A stretch of DNA of 16,002 nucleotides, from the NCBI GenBank assembly GCA_034437615.1, contig DAOTTW010000136.1, positions 1-16,002 of the forward strand, in the 5' to 3' direction. The notes beneath the pieces are model-generated. The model did not search any database. It saw only the letters and a program-made list of their open reading frames with translations, and was not told the DNA's origin. Origin of the DNA: DAOTTW01 sp034437615 (GTDB lineage: Bacteria > Chloroflexota > Anaerolineae > Aggregatilineales > Phototrophicaceae). Position 1 is the first letter of the stretch. The number at the start of each line of letters is the position of its first letter. Below, piece after piece: positions 10,104 through 16,002 of this stretch. A program made the translations under genes and the position numbers.

Positions 10104-10128
10104 GTAGGGACGCGCCACTGGTGCGTCC
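10104..10128 (-). repeat. Palindromic spacer repeat, GGAC...GTCCCTAC family
   Basis: Counterpart of 21-45, read on the minus strand. With 10052-10076 it forms a pair pointing at each other, as in copy A. Confidence 0.7.
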
Positions 10129-10148
10129 GCCACACAGGAACAACGAAA

Positions 10149-10230
10149 AGCCAAATACCTACCCCTGAAAAGTGGGAATGAGGGGGTGAGGGCCAAGTTG
10201 CGGGCAAAACATGCCTGCCTGAGTCGTTAC
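10149..10230 (+). repeat. Shortened third copy of the long repeat, adjoining copy B
   Basis: ACCTACCCCTG, then GAGGGGGTGAGGGC, then CTGAGTCGTTAC (10219-10230) appear in the same order as the right half of copy A (from about 141 to 258) but with the intervening sequence lost or diverged. It runs opposite to copy B. Its end supplies the TAA stop of the cyclophilin gene (minus strand, 10227-10229). Confidence 0.5.
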
Positions 10231-11480
10231 CGCAATTCAGCCAGGTAAGCATCGCCCAACAGCGGCTCGAAAAGCTGCGACACGACATCACCGAGGTTTA
10301 GCACACCGCCAGCCTGCTCAAAGACGGCCTGCGAAACCAGCGCGTCAACGGTGGCCATGTAGCGCCCACGCTGCAACACCACGCGCACAGCCTGCCCCGG
10401 CTCACCCGCGCAGGTATCGGCCTGCTGCCGGAACGCCAGTGCATTGTTGCGATCCGGTGTTTCGACGGGTTCATAACCAAGCGCCTCGTTGAGTGCGCTC
10501 AGCCCCTCGGAGGCGATGACATTCTGCGCGTCTGCTGCGTTGCCGAAGGCGTCAACCGTGTAGGTCAGCGTGGAGAAGAAGTATTGCGGGTTGCATTCCG
10601 TGCTGGTGATCTCGCGTGTCACACGGAAATCGTGGTTGTTGCCCTGCACGAGGTCCGCAAAGGCAGCCTGTAAATCTTCGGGGACGCTGGCAATCACTTC
10701 GTCAGTTGTAAACGTGCCAGACACATCCGCGTTGAAGGCCAGATCAGGCGGCAACTGCGGCACCAGCCCCTCAAGGCCCGTTGCGATGTCCTCGGCGCTG
10801 GCTGTCTCGCGTGTGTCCTCAAAGCTGCTATCGACTGCTGCTGGGTCGGTGACGATCACCACTGTTGCCAGTGCATCGCCCTCAGAATCCGGCTCTTGCA
10901 GTGGGTCGCGGCGCGTTAGCCCTTCGATGTTGTCCTGACCTTGCAGCACCTCACCGAAAATCGTATGGCGGAAATTCAGGTGTGTGGTCGGGTCGAAAGT
11001 GATGAAGAACTGGCTGCCGTTGGTGTCGGGGCCAGTATTGGCCATCGCCAGCAAGCCTTCGCGCTCGAAGGTCAGGAAGCCGACAAATTCATCCTGGAAC
11101 TGATAGCCGGGGCCGCCTGTCCCTGTGCCGAGCGGGTCGCCACCCTGCGCCATGAAGCCCTCTAGCACGCGGTGGAAGGTCGTATTGTTGTAGTAGCCAT
11201 CCTGCGCGAGCGCCACAAAGTTGTTGACGGTCAGCGGGGCATAGTCTTCGTACAGGTCGATATAGACCGGGCCAGCTTGCGTGCACATCACAGCGCGATA
11301 GTCCACGTCGGCTTCCAGCATCATCTCTGGCACTTCGGCGTAATCGCGGCTGACGGGTTCTTCTGTCGTCGCTGCTTCACAGATTTCTGCGGGGGTGCCG
11401 CTGGGCGTCGTCTCGTCCTGGGCCAGCGTTGGCAGGGCCAGGGCACTCAGCAGCAAGCAAATCAGTAACAAACGGTTCAT
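10227..11480 (-). CDS. Secreted cyclophilin-type peptidyl-prolyl isomerase with an extra C-terminal domain
   Basis: A 417-residue exported protein predicted to catalyse cis-trans isomerisation of proline peptide bonds outside the cytoplasmic membrane. Residues 1-20 form a signal peptide (MNRLLLICLLLSALALPTLA) with a likely cut before Q21. Residues ~60-212 are the cyclophilin domain: FHRV with H103 and R104, AQGGD (111-115), LLAMAN (143-148), NGSQFFIT (154-161) and HTIFGEV (172-178). The tryptophan common near the last motif in eukaryotic cyclophilins is not present. Residues ~225-417 are an additional domain I do not recognise. Four cysteines in the mature protein outside the signal could form disulfides. 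AGAAGG lies about 8 bases before the ATG. It is the last gene of a probable four-gene minus-strand run, 78 bases after the preceding gene, and its stop codon sits in a dispersed repeat. Confidence 0.92.
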   Translation of the reverse strand: MNRLLLICLLLSALALPTLAQDETTPSGTPAEICEAATTEEPVSRDYAEVPEMMLEADVDYRAVMCTQAGPVYIDLYEDYAPLTVNNFVALAQDGYYNNTTFHRVLEGFMAQGGDPLGTGTGGPGYQFQDEFVGFLTFEREGLLAMANTGPDTNGSQFFITFDPTTHLNFRHTIFGEVLQGQDNIEGLTRRDPLQEPDSEGDALATVVIVTDPAAVDSSFEDTRETASAEDIATGLEGLVPQLPPDLAFNADVSGTFTTDEVIASVPEDLQAAFADLVQGNNHDFRVTREITSTECNPQYFFSTLTYTVDAFGNAADAQNVIASEGLSALNEALGYEPVETPDRNNALAFRQQADTCAGEPGQAVRVVLQRGRYMATVDALVSQAVFEQAGGVLNLGDVVSQLFEPLLGDAYLAELR

Positions 11481-11558
11481 GCGCTCTACCTTCTAGCAAT
11501 GATTTTTCGTTAAGTCGTGGGCCAGTATAGCGGACAATTGTTGAATGTGGATACAGGA

Positions 11559-11960
11559 TCACAGGCGGATTGTTGTGTCGTTGTTAAGAATTTCCAACGT
11601 GTTGTAGACGACGGTCAGGCCGAAATGGTCGCTCAGCAGCAGGGCGGGCTTACGATGGCGCGATTGTCCGATGCTGAAGTTGATGACCTCGGTGCGTGGG
11701 AAGGGCGTCTCGCTGACGCGCAGCGCGTGCGTATACAACTGCCAGCGCAATTCACGGCAATCATCAAAGTGCAGCGTCAGCGGGGTTGCTGTCTCTGCAT
11801 GTGCTGCATCTAGTGTGTCTGCCGCATCAGCATCAGGGTGCAGGGCCACACACTGAAAATGCAGCACATGGCCCCAACCCAGCGTATCCAACCTGTTAAT
11901 CATCAGGCGGCTATCGGTTGGCAACCCCAACGCTGTGAATAGCTTCTCCAAGTCATCCAT
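11559..11960 (-). CDS. Conserved-looking hypothetical protein, 133 aa
   Basis: I do not recognise this family. The gene fills the gap between two confident same-strand genes, starting 24 bases after the TPR gene stop and ending 78 bases before the cyclophilin start. That spacing supports it being real and co-transcribed. The product is soluble, with no signal or TM segment. Visible parts are a charged N-terminus (MDDLEKLFTALGLPTD), an alanine- and aspartate-rich insert (HPDADAADTLDAAHAE) similar in style to the AHADE linker of the gene at 9051-9683, and a compact C-terminal half (LHFDDCRELRWQLYTHA, TEVINFSIGQSRHRKPALL, DHFGLTVVYNTLEI) that looks like an alpha/beta fold. The start has only a weak AGGG upstream. 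No function is proposed. Confidence 0.65.
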   Translation of the reverse strand: MDDLEKLFTALGLPTDSRLMINRLDTLGWGHVLHFQCVALHPDADAADTLDAAHAETATPLTLHFDDCRELRWQLYTHALRVSETPFPRTEVINFSIGQSRHRKPALLLSDHFGLTVVYNTLEILNNDTTIRL

Positions 11961-11984
11961 CAGGTGCAGCCCTGTTGTGTGGCG

Positions 11985-13487
11985 CTATTCTTTTTCACTT
12001 GTTTCCTCGGCTAATCTGAGCGCGGTTTCCTCTTTGGCTTTTGTATCCTGTGCGCGTTGTGCAAGCACGCTTTCCAGTGTACTGACGGCACGACGAATGG
12101 CAACACGTGTCTGGTCGTCCACCACATCGACCAATTCCTGCAAGGTCTCGCTCAGGCCAGAGAGCATGTAGGGTGAATCAGTGGGCGCGATTTCGATGGC
12201 AATAGGCAGTTCAAGCTCAGCGGCCTCGATTTTACCCTGGGCGAAGCGCGACACGATCAGGTCAGAGTAGCCCCAGAAGTTGCCCGTTTCGGCCTGCGCT
12301 TCCGTCGCTGCGATGCGCTCAACGCGCTTGTAGGTCTCCAGCATCCGGTCAACGTCTTGCTGCTTCAGATAGAGCAAGGCCAGGTTGCCGAAGCCATACG
12401 ACGATTGCGGCGTTACGGTGGTGGCATTGCGATAAGCGTTGATGGCGTCGTTGATCTGGCCGCGCCGCTTATACAGGCCCCCCATGACACCCCACCAGGA
12501 TTCGCCGTCATCGTCTACCAGCCTGGGCGAAATTTCCAGGGCTTGCAGCAGCAGTTGCTCAGCGCGGTTGATGAGCTTGTCGCGCTCAATCACGCGCTCG
12601 ATGGGTGCTTTGGCGGGGTCTGGCTCTTGTGTGATGCGTTTATCCAGCGCTTCGCCCATACGCCGATAGACAAAACCCAGGCCAGCCAACGCAGGCGCGA
12701 AGTTCTCTTCGCGGCGGATCGCTTCTTCGTAGTGGTATTTGGCCTTGTCGAGTTGGCCGCTTTGGGTGTAGACATAGCCGAGCCGCTGATGCGTTACCGG
12801 GTTGTTTACGTCCAGTTCCAGTGCTCGCTCATAGGTGTTGATCGCACCCTTGTAATCCTGCGTTTTGTACTGGCGCTCGCCGATAGGTAAGAGTGCGTTG
12901 GCCAGCAGCGCCATTGACGTGCTATCGCGCTGGGATTTGGTGCTGAGGTCCAGTGCCTTTTGCATCTCGTCAAACTGATCCTGGCGTTCTTTGCTGACCT
13001 GCTCGAAGCGTTCGCGGTAGGTAGCCAATTCTTCTTCGACTTCCTGGCGGGCTTTTGTCAGCTCGTTCTGTGCAGAAATCAAGCGCCAGAAACCGAATAC
13101 ACCCAGCGCACCACCGACAACCGTCACCACCAGGCCGAGCGACTCGAATAAGCCCAACAGGTTAAACGCCTGATCGGTGCGTGTTGCGGCTTCGTCTGCG
13201 GCTGTGCTGGCCTGGTGTGCTGCGGCCTGTGCGGTGGCGATGGCGGCATCTAGCGCCTGCGGGTTTGTGATCGGCTGCGCGTCCGGTGCGGGGGTGGCGT
13301 CCTGCGCTGCGGTTGGTAGGGTTAGCAGCAGCAGGACAGCGAGCAGCATAACAAGACTGGCCGCGCCTCGTGCAAAAACGAACCACTGTGTCTTTGTCGG
13401 GCGGTTTGCCTCTCCCGCTTGCAGGTTGTCGGGCGGATCATGATCCGCCCCTACGTAGGTGTAGCGTAATGGTTGCCTAGCGTGCAT
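11985..13487 (-). CDS. Membrane-anchored coiled-coil and TPR-repeat protein
   Basis: About 500 residues. Residues 41-61 are hydrophobic and end in LPTAAQD, resembling a signal peptide or first TM. Residues 62-108 are alanine-rich and probably outside. Residues 112-136 (LGLFESLGLVVTVVGGALGVFGFWRL) are a TM segment. Residues 138-185 are a charged coiled coil, and 190-445 contain TPR units such as DYKGAINTYERALELDVNNP, QLDKAKYHYEEAI and QINDAINAYRNA. The C-terminus is a charged helix. Such proteins act as membrane-tethered interaction platforms. The ATG at 13487 overlaps the SLOG stop by 11 bases, suggesting translational coupling, and GGGGGATGA lies upstream of it. However, residues 8-20 are encoded by a palindromic spacer repeat (13431-13454). 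The true start may therefore lie after it, for example the ATG at 13349, which gives an N-terminus of MLLAVLLLLTLPTAAQD. Confidence 0.78.
   Translation of the reverse strand: MHARQPLRYTYVGADHDPPDNLQAGEANRPTKTQWFVFARGAASLVMLLAVLLLLTLPTAAQDATPAPDAQPITNPQALDAAIATAQAAAHQASTAADEAATRTDQAFNLLGLFESLGLVVTVVGGALGVFGFWRLISAQNELTKARQEVEEELATYRERFEQVSKERQDQFDEMQKALDLSTKSQRDSTSMALLANALLPIGERQYKTQDYKGAINTYERALELDVNNPVTHQRLGYVYTQSGQLDKAKYHYEEAIRREENFAPALAGLGFVYRRMGEALDKRITQEPDPAKAPIERVIERDKLINRAEQLLLQALEISPRLVDDDGESWWGVMGGLYKRRGQINDAINAYRNATTVTPQSSYGFGNLALLYLKQQDVDRMLETYKRVERIAATEAQAETGNFWGYSDLIVSRFAQGKIEAAELELPIAIEIAPTDSPYMLSGLSETLQELVDVVDDQTRVAIRRAVSTLESVLAQRAQDTKAKEETALRLAEETSEKE
13431..13454 (+). repeat. 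Perfect 20-bp palindrome of the CCCTAC family, at or inside a gene start
   Basis: GGGCGGATCA and TGATCCGCCC are perfect reverse complements, followed by CTAC. The stem differs fully from the GGACGC type, but the layout is the same. If the TPR gene begins at 13487, this repeat lies within its coding region. Confidence 0.8.
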
Positions 13488-14316
13488 GGCGCTTATCATC
13501 CCCCAGAAGATACGTGCTGAGCTTGTCATACATGGCCTGTGGCCCATCGGTAATGCTAATCATGCGGATGTCACCGCCTTTGACGATAGCCCTGATGATT
13601 TCCTTGCTGGTGCGGCCCGTCTTGAGCGCTGCACCGATGTCATTGGCGGCGCGTCCGCTACCATCCAAGATCAAAATTGGGATGCGCGGCTCGTCTTTGG
13701 CGGTGGCCAAATAGACCTCTTTTTCTGCGATGCGCCCACCGTTAATCAAGATGCCCAAAGCCGGACGGTCCCCGCGAATGCGCCGCGCCAGATCAACGAG
13801 CGTCTGCGATTCACCGCCGAAGTCCTCTGTATCTACCAGCACAAAATGCGAGTGTCCTGCGTCCAGCATGGCGTCACGCTCTGGCGAAACCCAGCCCGGA
13901 TAGCTGACCTTATGCATAGGCGAGACACCAATCAGCGGATACTTGTAATTGTGCTTGCGGCGTGCCTCACCGCTCATCTGCATGACGCCGGATTCGGTGC
14001 CGCCATCAATCACGGTGATGTTGTGCTCATGCGCAAAGGCGGCGACGCCTGCTTCTATGATGGCGCGTGTGCGCTGAACATCCTCATGTGACATATCCCC
14101 AGCCCCGCCGATGATATAGATTAGCGGGCGCGGTACGATCAGGCCGAAGGTGTCGATGATATGCTGTACGTCCTCACGCGGGTCGAACTGTACAGCAGGC
14201 GAGAACTGGCTTTCTGAAAATTGAATGGTAAACGCCTTGCGCTTACCGGGCGGGTTAGGATTTATCATAGGATTCGTCGTGGGATTTATCATAGGATTCG
14301 TCGTGGGATTTATCAT
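13477..14316 (-). CDS. TRPM-type SLOG (LSDAT) domain protein, predicted nucleotide-derivative sensor
   Basis: A 279-residue cytoplasmic protein with a Rossmann-like SLOG fold of the type found at the N-terminus of TRPM channels. Seen in order: PLIYIIGGAGDM (64-75), DGGTESGVMQMSGEA (104-118), IGVSPMHKVSYPGW (129-142), HFVLVDTEDFGGESQTLVDLA (157-177), ALGILINGGRIAEKEV (186-201) and IPILILDGSGRAANDIGAA (212-230). The GGT-SGVM and DGSGRAAD-like motifs are the ones shared with TRPM. The PGGxGTxxE motif of LOG phosphoribohydrolases is absent, so hydrolase activity is unlikely. SLOG domains bind NAD- or ADP-ribose-derived nucleotides in several systems; the ligand here is unknown. The first 20 residues are two and a half MINPTTNP repeats, each with an in-frame Met, so the start could be residue 1, 9 or 17. 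No clear Shine-Dalgarno is present. It heads the minus-strand gene run and overlaps the next gene. Confidence 0.85.
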   Translation of the reverse strand: MINPTTNPMINPTTNPMINPNPPGKRKAFTIQFSESQFSPAVQFDPREDVQHIIDTFGLIVPRPLIYIIGGAGDMSHEDVQRTRAIIEAGVAAFAHEHNITVIDGGTESGVMQMSGEARRKHNYKYPLIGVSPMHKVSYPGWVSPERDAMLDAGHSHFVLVDTEDFGGESQTLVDLARRIRGDRPALGILINGGRIAEKEVYLATAKDEPRIPILILDGSGRAANDIGAALKTGRTSKEIIRAIVKGGDIRMISITDGPQAMYDKLSTYLLGDDKRHAR

Positions 14317-14319
14317 GGG
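14258..14319 (-). repeat. 24-bp tandem repeat carrying start codons at the 5' end of the SLOG gene
   Basis: Two identical 24-bp units (14258-14281 and 14282-14305) and a partial third (14306-14319) contain GGATTTATCATAGGATTCG. Each unit encodes MINPTTNP on the minus strand. The partial unit carries the first ATG. Because the unit is eight codons, gain or loss of units would leave the frame unchanged and change only the number of possible starts. Confidence 0.9.
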
Positions 14320-14444
14320 ATAGTGGCTGCTTTTTGCTCGTCTGGTGAATTGGGCAATTATGGTCCTATGGAGAAACGAAAACGAATTTATAGCATCTTA
14401 TGTGGTGCTACCGTTTCTGTTGGTATGATGCAATAGTTGGCCCT
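14320..14444. promoter_or_regulatory. Divergent promoter region between the SLOG gene and mutY
   Basis: The 125-base spacer must hold start signals for both directions. For mutY, TATGAT (14424-14429) is a good -10 match about 15 bases before the ATG at 14445, which implies a very short leader and fits the lack of a Shine-Dalgarno. No clear -35 is visible. On the minus strand, a TATAAA (14387-14392) is a possible -10 for the SLOG operon. The region also holds the 15-mer shared with 9791-9805, in inverse orientation, at 14398-14412. Confidence 0.4.
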
Positions 14445-15602
14445 ATGCAAGAAACAAACTCGACCCCAAAAATGGACCTGGCGCAAACAATGAACTCGAT
14501 GGACTTTGCACAAGCTCTGTTAAGCTGGTACGACGACCACGCAGCCGCCTTGCCCTGGCGTGCGACGGGCGAACCGTACCACATCTGGCTGTCGGAAATT
14601 ATGCTGCAACAGACGCAGATCGACACCATGCTTCCCTATTATAATCGTTTTCTCGCACAATACCCGACTGTGCAAGCATTGGCCGCTGCCCCGCTGGATG
14701 ATGTGCTCAAATTATGGGAGGGGCTGGGCTATTACAGCCGTGCCCGTAACCTGCACAAAACCGCGCAAATTATAGCACAGGAACACAACGCGCAATTTCC
14801 GGCCAGTGTGGATGCTCTGCTGCAATTACCCGGCATCGGGCGTTACACCGCCGGAGCTATCGCCAGCATCGCCTATGACGTGCCTGCACCCGTGCTAGAT
14901 GGCAATGTGATCCGTGTGCTGACGCGCCTGCATGACATCAACGACGACACGACACAAACGGCCACTAAAAAGCGCCTCTGGCAACTCGCAGAGGAGGCTT
15001 TGCCGGATGTGCGCCCCGGTGATTACAACCAGGCGCTGATGGAATTGGGGCAGACGCTCTGTACGCCGCGCCAGCCGGATTGCGCAAGCTGCCCGGTGCA
15101 AGTATATTGTGCGGCCTATGCGCAGGGCACGCAAGCTGAGCGTCCGGTCAAGCGCAAGAAGGCCCCCACACCCCATTACGACGTGGCAGCAGGCATCATC
15201 TACGGCGACGACGGGCGCATCTTGATCGCGCAGCGCCTTGATAGCGGCTTGCTGGGTGGCTTGTGGGAATTCCCCGGCGGCAAGCAAGAAAAAGACACCG
15301 GAGAAACGTTGCAGCAATGCCTGCGGCGTGAACTGCGTGAGGAACTGGCCATTAACGTACACATCGCAGACGATGCGGCGGTTTTCGTCAAGGTGCGCCA
15401 TGCCTTCACGCATTTCAAGATCACGCTGCACGCCTTTGAATGCGGTTACGCTGGCCCCATAGCGCCCTACACGGAGCCGCAGTTGATCGAGGCGCAGGCA
15501 ATCGCCTGGGTCACGCTGGATGAGATGCAGCAATACAGCTTCGGCAAGGCAGATCGTGAGGTGATCGCAGCACTGCACGAACGCGGCCAGATGCTCTTGT
15601 GA
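14445..15602 (+). CDS. mutY: A/G-specific adenine glycosylase MutY with C-terminal NUDIX domain
   Basis: A base-excision repair enzyme that removes adenine mispaired with 8-oxoguanine. It is 385 residues from the ATG at 14445. The HhH-GPD domain shows PWRATGEPYHIWLSEIMLQQTQ with the catalytic E51, the helix-hairpin-helix LPGIGRYTAGAIAS, and the catalytic D152 in VLDGNVIRVLTR. The [4Fe-4S] loop has C206, C213, C216 and C222 with the classical C-x6-C-x2-C-x5-C spacing. Residues ~245-380 are a NUDIX domain (GIIYGDDGRILIAQR, GLWEFPGGK, RRELREELAINV), the part that reads 8-oxoG in the opposite strand. The stretch GGKQEKDTGE has two residues more than the usual spacing to the first Nudix glutamate. 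The ATG at 14400 would add residues encoded by the promoter region and the shared 15-mer, so I rejected it; ATGs at 14472 or 14499 remain possible. It is transcribed divergently from the SLOG gene. Confidence 0.95.
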   Translation: MQETNSTPKMDLAQTMNSMDFAQALLSWYDDHAAALPWRATGEPYHIWLSEIMLQQTQIDTMLPYYNRFLAQYPTVQALAAAPLDDVLKLWEGLGYYSRARNLHKTAQIIAQEHNAQFPASVDALLQLPGIGRYTAGAIASIAYDVPAPVLDGNVIRVLTRLHDINDDTTQTATKKRLWQLAEEALPDVRPGDYNQALMELGQTLCTPRQPDCASCPVQVYCAAYAQGTQAERPVKRKKAPTPHYDVAAGIIYGDDGRILIAQRLDSGLLGGLWEFPGGKQEKDTGETLQQCLRRELREELAINVHIADDAAVFVKVRHAFTHFKITLHAFECGYAGPIAPYTEPQLIEAQAIAWVTLDEMQQYSFGKADREVIAALHERGQMLL

Positions 15603-15652
15603 TGCTGGTAGAGCGCGGCATAGATGCATTATCAATGTGGCTACGCCAACCC

Positions 15653-15712
15653 GGACGCCAAGAATGGCGTCCCTACTGGGCATCGTTCGTGGGGATGCGC
15701 CTCGGTGCGTCC
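15653..15712 (+). repeat. Dispersed double-palindrome repeat, second copy of 3178-3240
   Basis: GGACGCCA and TGGCGTCC form a perfect stem around AGAA, followed by CTAC (15653-15676). GGGCATCG and a second palindrome, GGATGCGC...GGTGCGTCC (15693-15712), come next. Both the order and the linker match 3178-3240. It fills the 150-base convergent spacer between mutY and the last gene; nothing else is evident there. Confidence 0.8.
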
Positions 15713-15752
15713 GAAAACTGCCGAAGTATTTGCGCCAACGTGTACCAGGCAT

Positions 15753-16002
15753 TTACAGGGGGCGATTTTGCCGGAATTCGATCAGGGCGACGTTGCGCTC
15801 ACAGCTTGCGAACGTCTCGATGGTGTATGGCTCACTGAGGGCGTCGCCCTGCGTACTGAATAGCTGCACGCTGATAGTTGCGGCCTGGGGTGCATCCGCG
15901 AGTTGCAATTCAAAGCCGCCCGTGCCGAATGTGCGTGCTGCCCCGGTGAACGTGGTTTCATTTAGAGTCTGGGTCTGGGACTGACTTGAAATCTGGGTCT
16001 GG
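15753..16002 (-). CDS. C-terminal end of an unidentified, probably surface-exposed protein (partial)
   Basis: The minus strand is open from the window edge (first full codon 16001-15999) to a TAA at 15755-15753, giving 82 residues with no start codon needed inside the window. The 5' part lies outside. The visible sequence starts with a polar glutamine- and threonine-rich stretch (QTQISSQSQTQTLNETT). It continues with a beta-rich segment (TFGTGGFELQLADAPQ, ATISVQLFSTQGDAL) and ends FASCERNVALIEFRQNRPL. This resembles the C-terminal beta domain of an exported protein after a Ser/Thr/Gln linker, but I do not recognise a family. Frame length and non-repetitive composition support it being coding. 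Confidence 0.6.
   Translation of the reverse strand, partial: QTQISSQSQTQTLNETTFTGAARTFGTGGFELQLADAPQAATISVQLFSTQGDALSEPYTIETFASCERNVALIEFRQNRPL

Larger units (their letters stand above)
9869..10148 (-). repeat. Long dispersed repeat, copy B (arm of an inverted repeat)
   Basis: This is the reverse-complement partner of 1-258 and is the more complete copy. It is built from four stem-loops: a 10-bp stem CCCCTCTCCC/GGGAGAGGGG (9894-9903 with 9922-9931), a 10-bp stem CCCCCTCTCC/GGAGAGGGGG (9949-9958 with 9979-9988), and two GGAC...GTCCCTAC palindromes (10052-10076 and 10104-10128) pointing at each other. It ends, on the minus strand, in CTGAGTAGTTAC. It has no coding capacity. The CCCTCACCCC...CCCTCTCCC segment is of a kind seen in spacers of many bacteria. 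Confidence 0.85.

Noticed and set aside
13488..13547. Longer TPR-gene start at 13547, inside the SLOG gene
   Set aside because: It would overlap the SLOG coding region by 71 bases with no supporting ribosome binding site; the ATG at 13487 with an 11-base overlap is more natural.
13486..14091. 201-residue plus-strand frame opposite the SLOG gene
   Set aside because: Antisense shadow; the SLOG protein on the other strand has clear conserved motifs.
13477..14316. Reading the SLOG protein as a LOG-type phosphoribohydrolase or DprA
   Set aside because: The PGGxGTxxE motif is absent and the GGT-SGVM and DGSGRAA motifs match the TRPM/LSDAT branch better.
14400..14444. Longer mutY start at 14400
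   Set aside because: The extension MWCYRFCWYDAIVGP is unlike MutY N-termini and would translate the TATGAT box and the shared 15-mer.

Overview
The window is bacterial chromosomal DNA, moderately GC-rich and densely coded. It has intergenic spacers full of short dispersed repeats and no tRNA, rRNA, CRISPR array or transposase that I can see. A multi-spanning YfhO-type membrane protein, an LSDAT/TRPM-type SLOG protein and palindromic GGAC...GTCCCTAC spacer repeats together suggest a Chloroflexota (Anaerolineae-like) genome. That is an inference from style, not a phylogenetic result.

Layout, left to right. 1-258: one arm of a long imperfect inverted repeat, then a leader with a possible promoter. 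456-3158 (+): aconitase AcnA with all three iron-sulfur cysteines. 3198-7286 (-): a 1362-residue membrane protein that joins a YfhO-like GT-C glycosyltransferase to a complete MOP-superfamily flippase. 7287-7544: repeats and a promoter. 7545-8987 (+): an S10 serine carboxypeptidase without a signal peptide. 9051-9683 (-): a small acidic protein ending in a DUF4177-like domain. 9791-10230: repeat-rich spacer with the second arm of the inverted repeat. 10227-14316 (-): four same-strand genes, probably one transcript, read in the order TRPM-type SLOG protein, membrane-anchored coiled-coil/TPR protein, 133-residue unknown protein, secreted cyclophilin. 14445-15602 (+): divergent mutY with a C-terminal NUDIX domain. 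15753-16002 (-): the C-terminal end of a gene that continues beyond the window.

The genes do not form one pathway. acnA, mutY and the peptidase are housekeeping or catabolic. Two regions look like accessory biology. The first is the glycosyltransferase-flippase fusion, which would place lipid-linked sugar transfer and lipid flipping in one polypeptide. The second is the overlapping SLOG/TPR pair: a predicted nucleotide-derivative sensor beside a membrane-tethered scaffold. The SLOG gene also begins with a 24-bp tandem repeat that carries an in-frame ATG in every unit.

The spacers carry a family of palindromes whose stems change in sequence but stay self-complementary, next to a fixed CCCTAC. 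Three genes (the fusion, the peptidase and the cyclophilin) take their stop codon, and sometimes their last codons, from such repeat sequence, so the repeats appear to be shaping gene ends.
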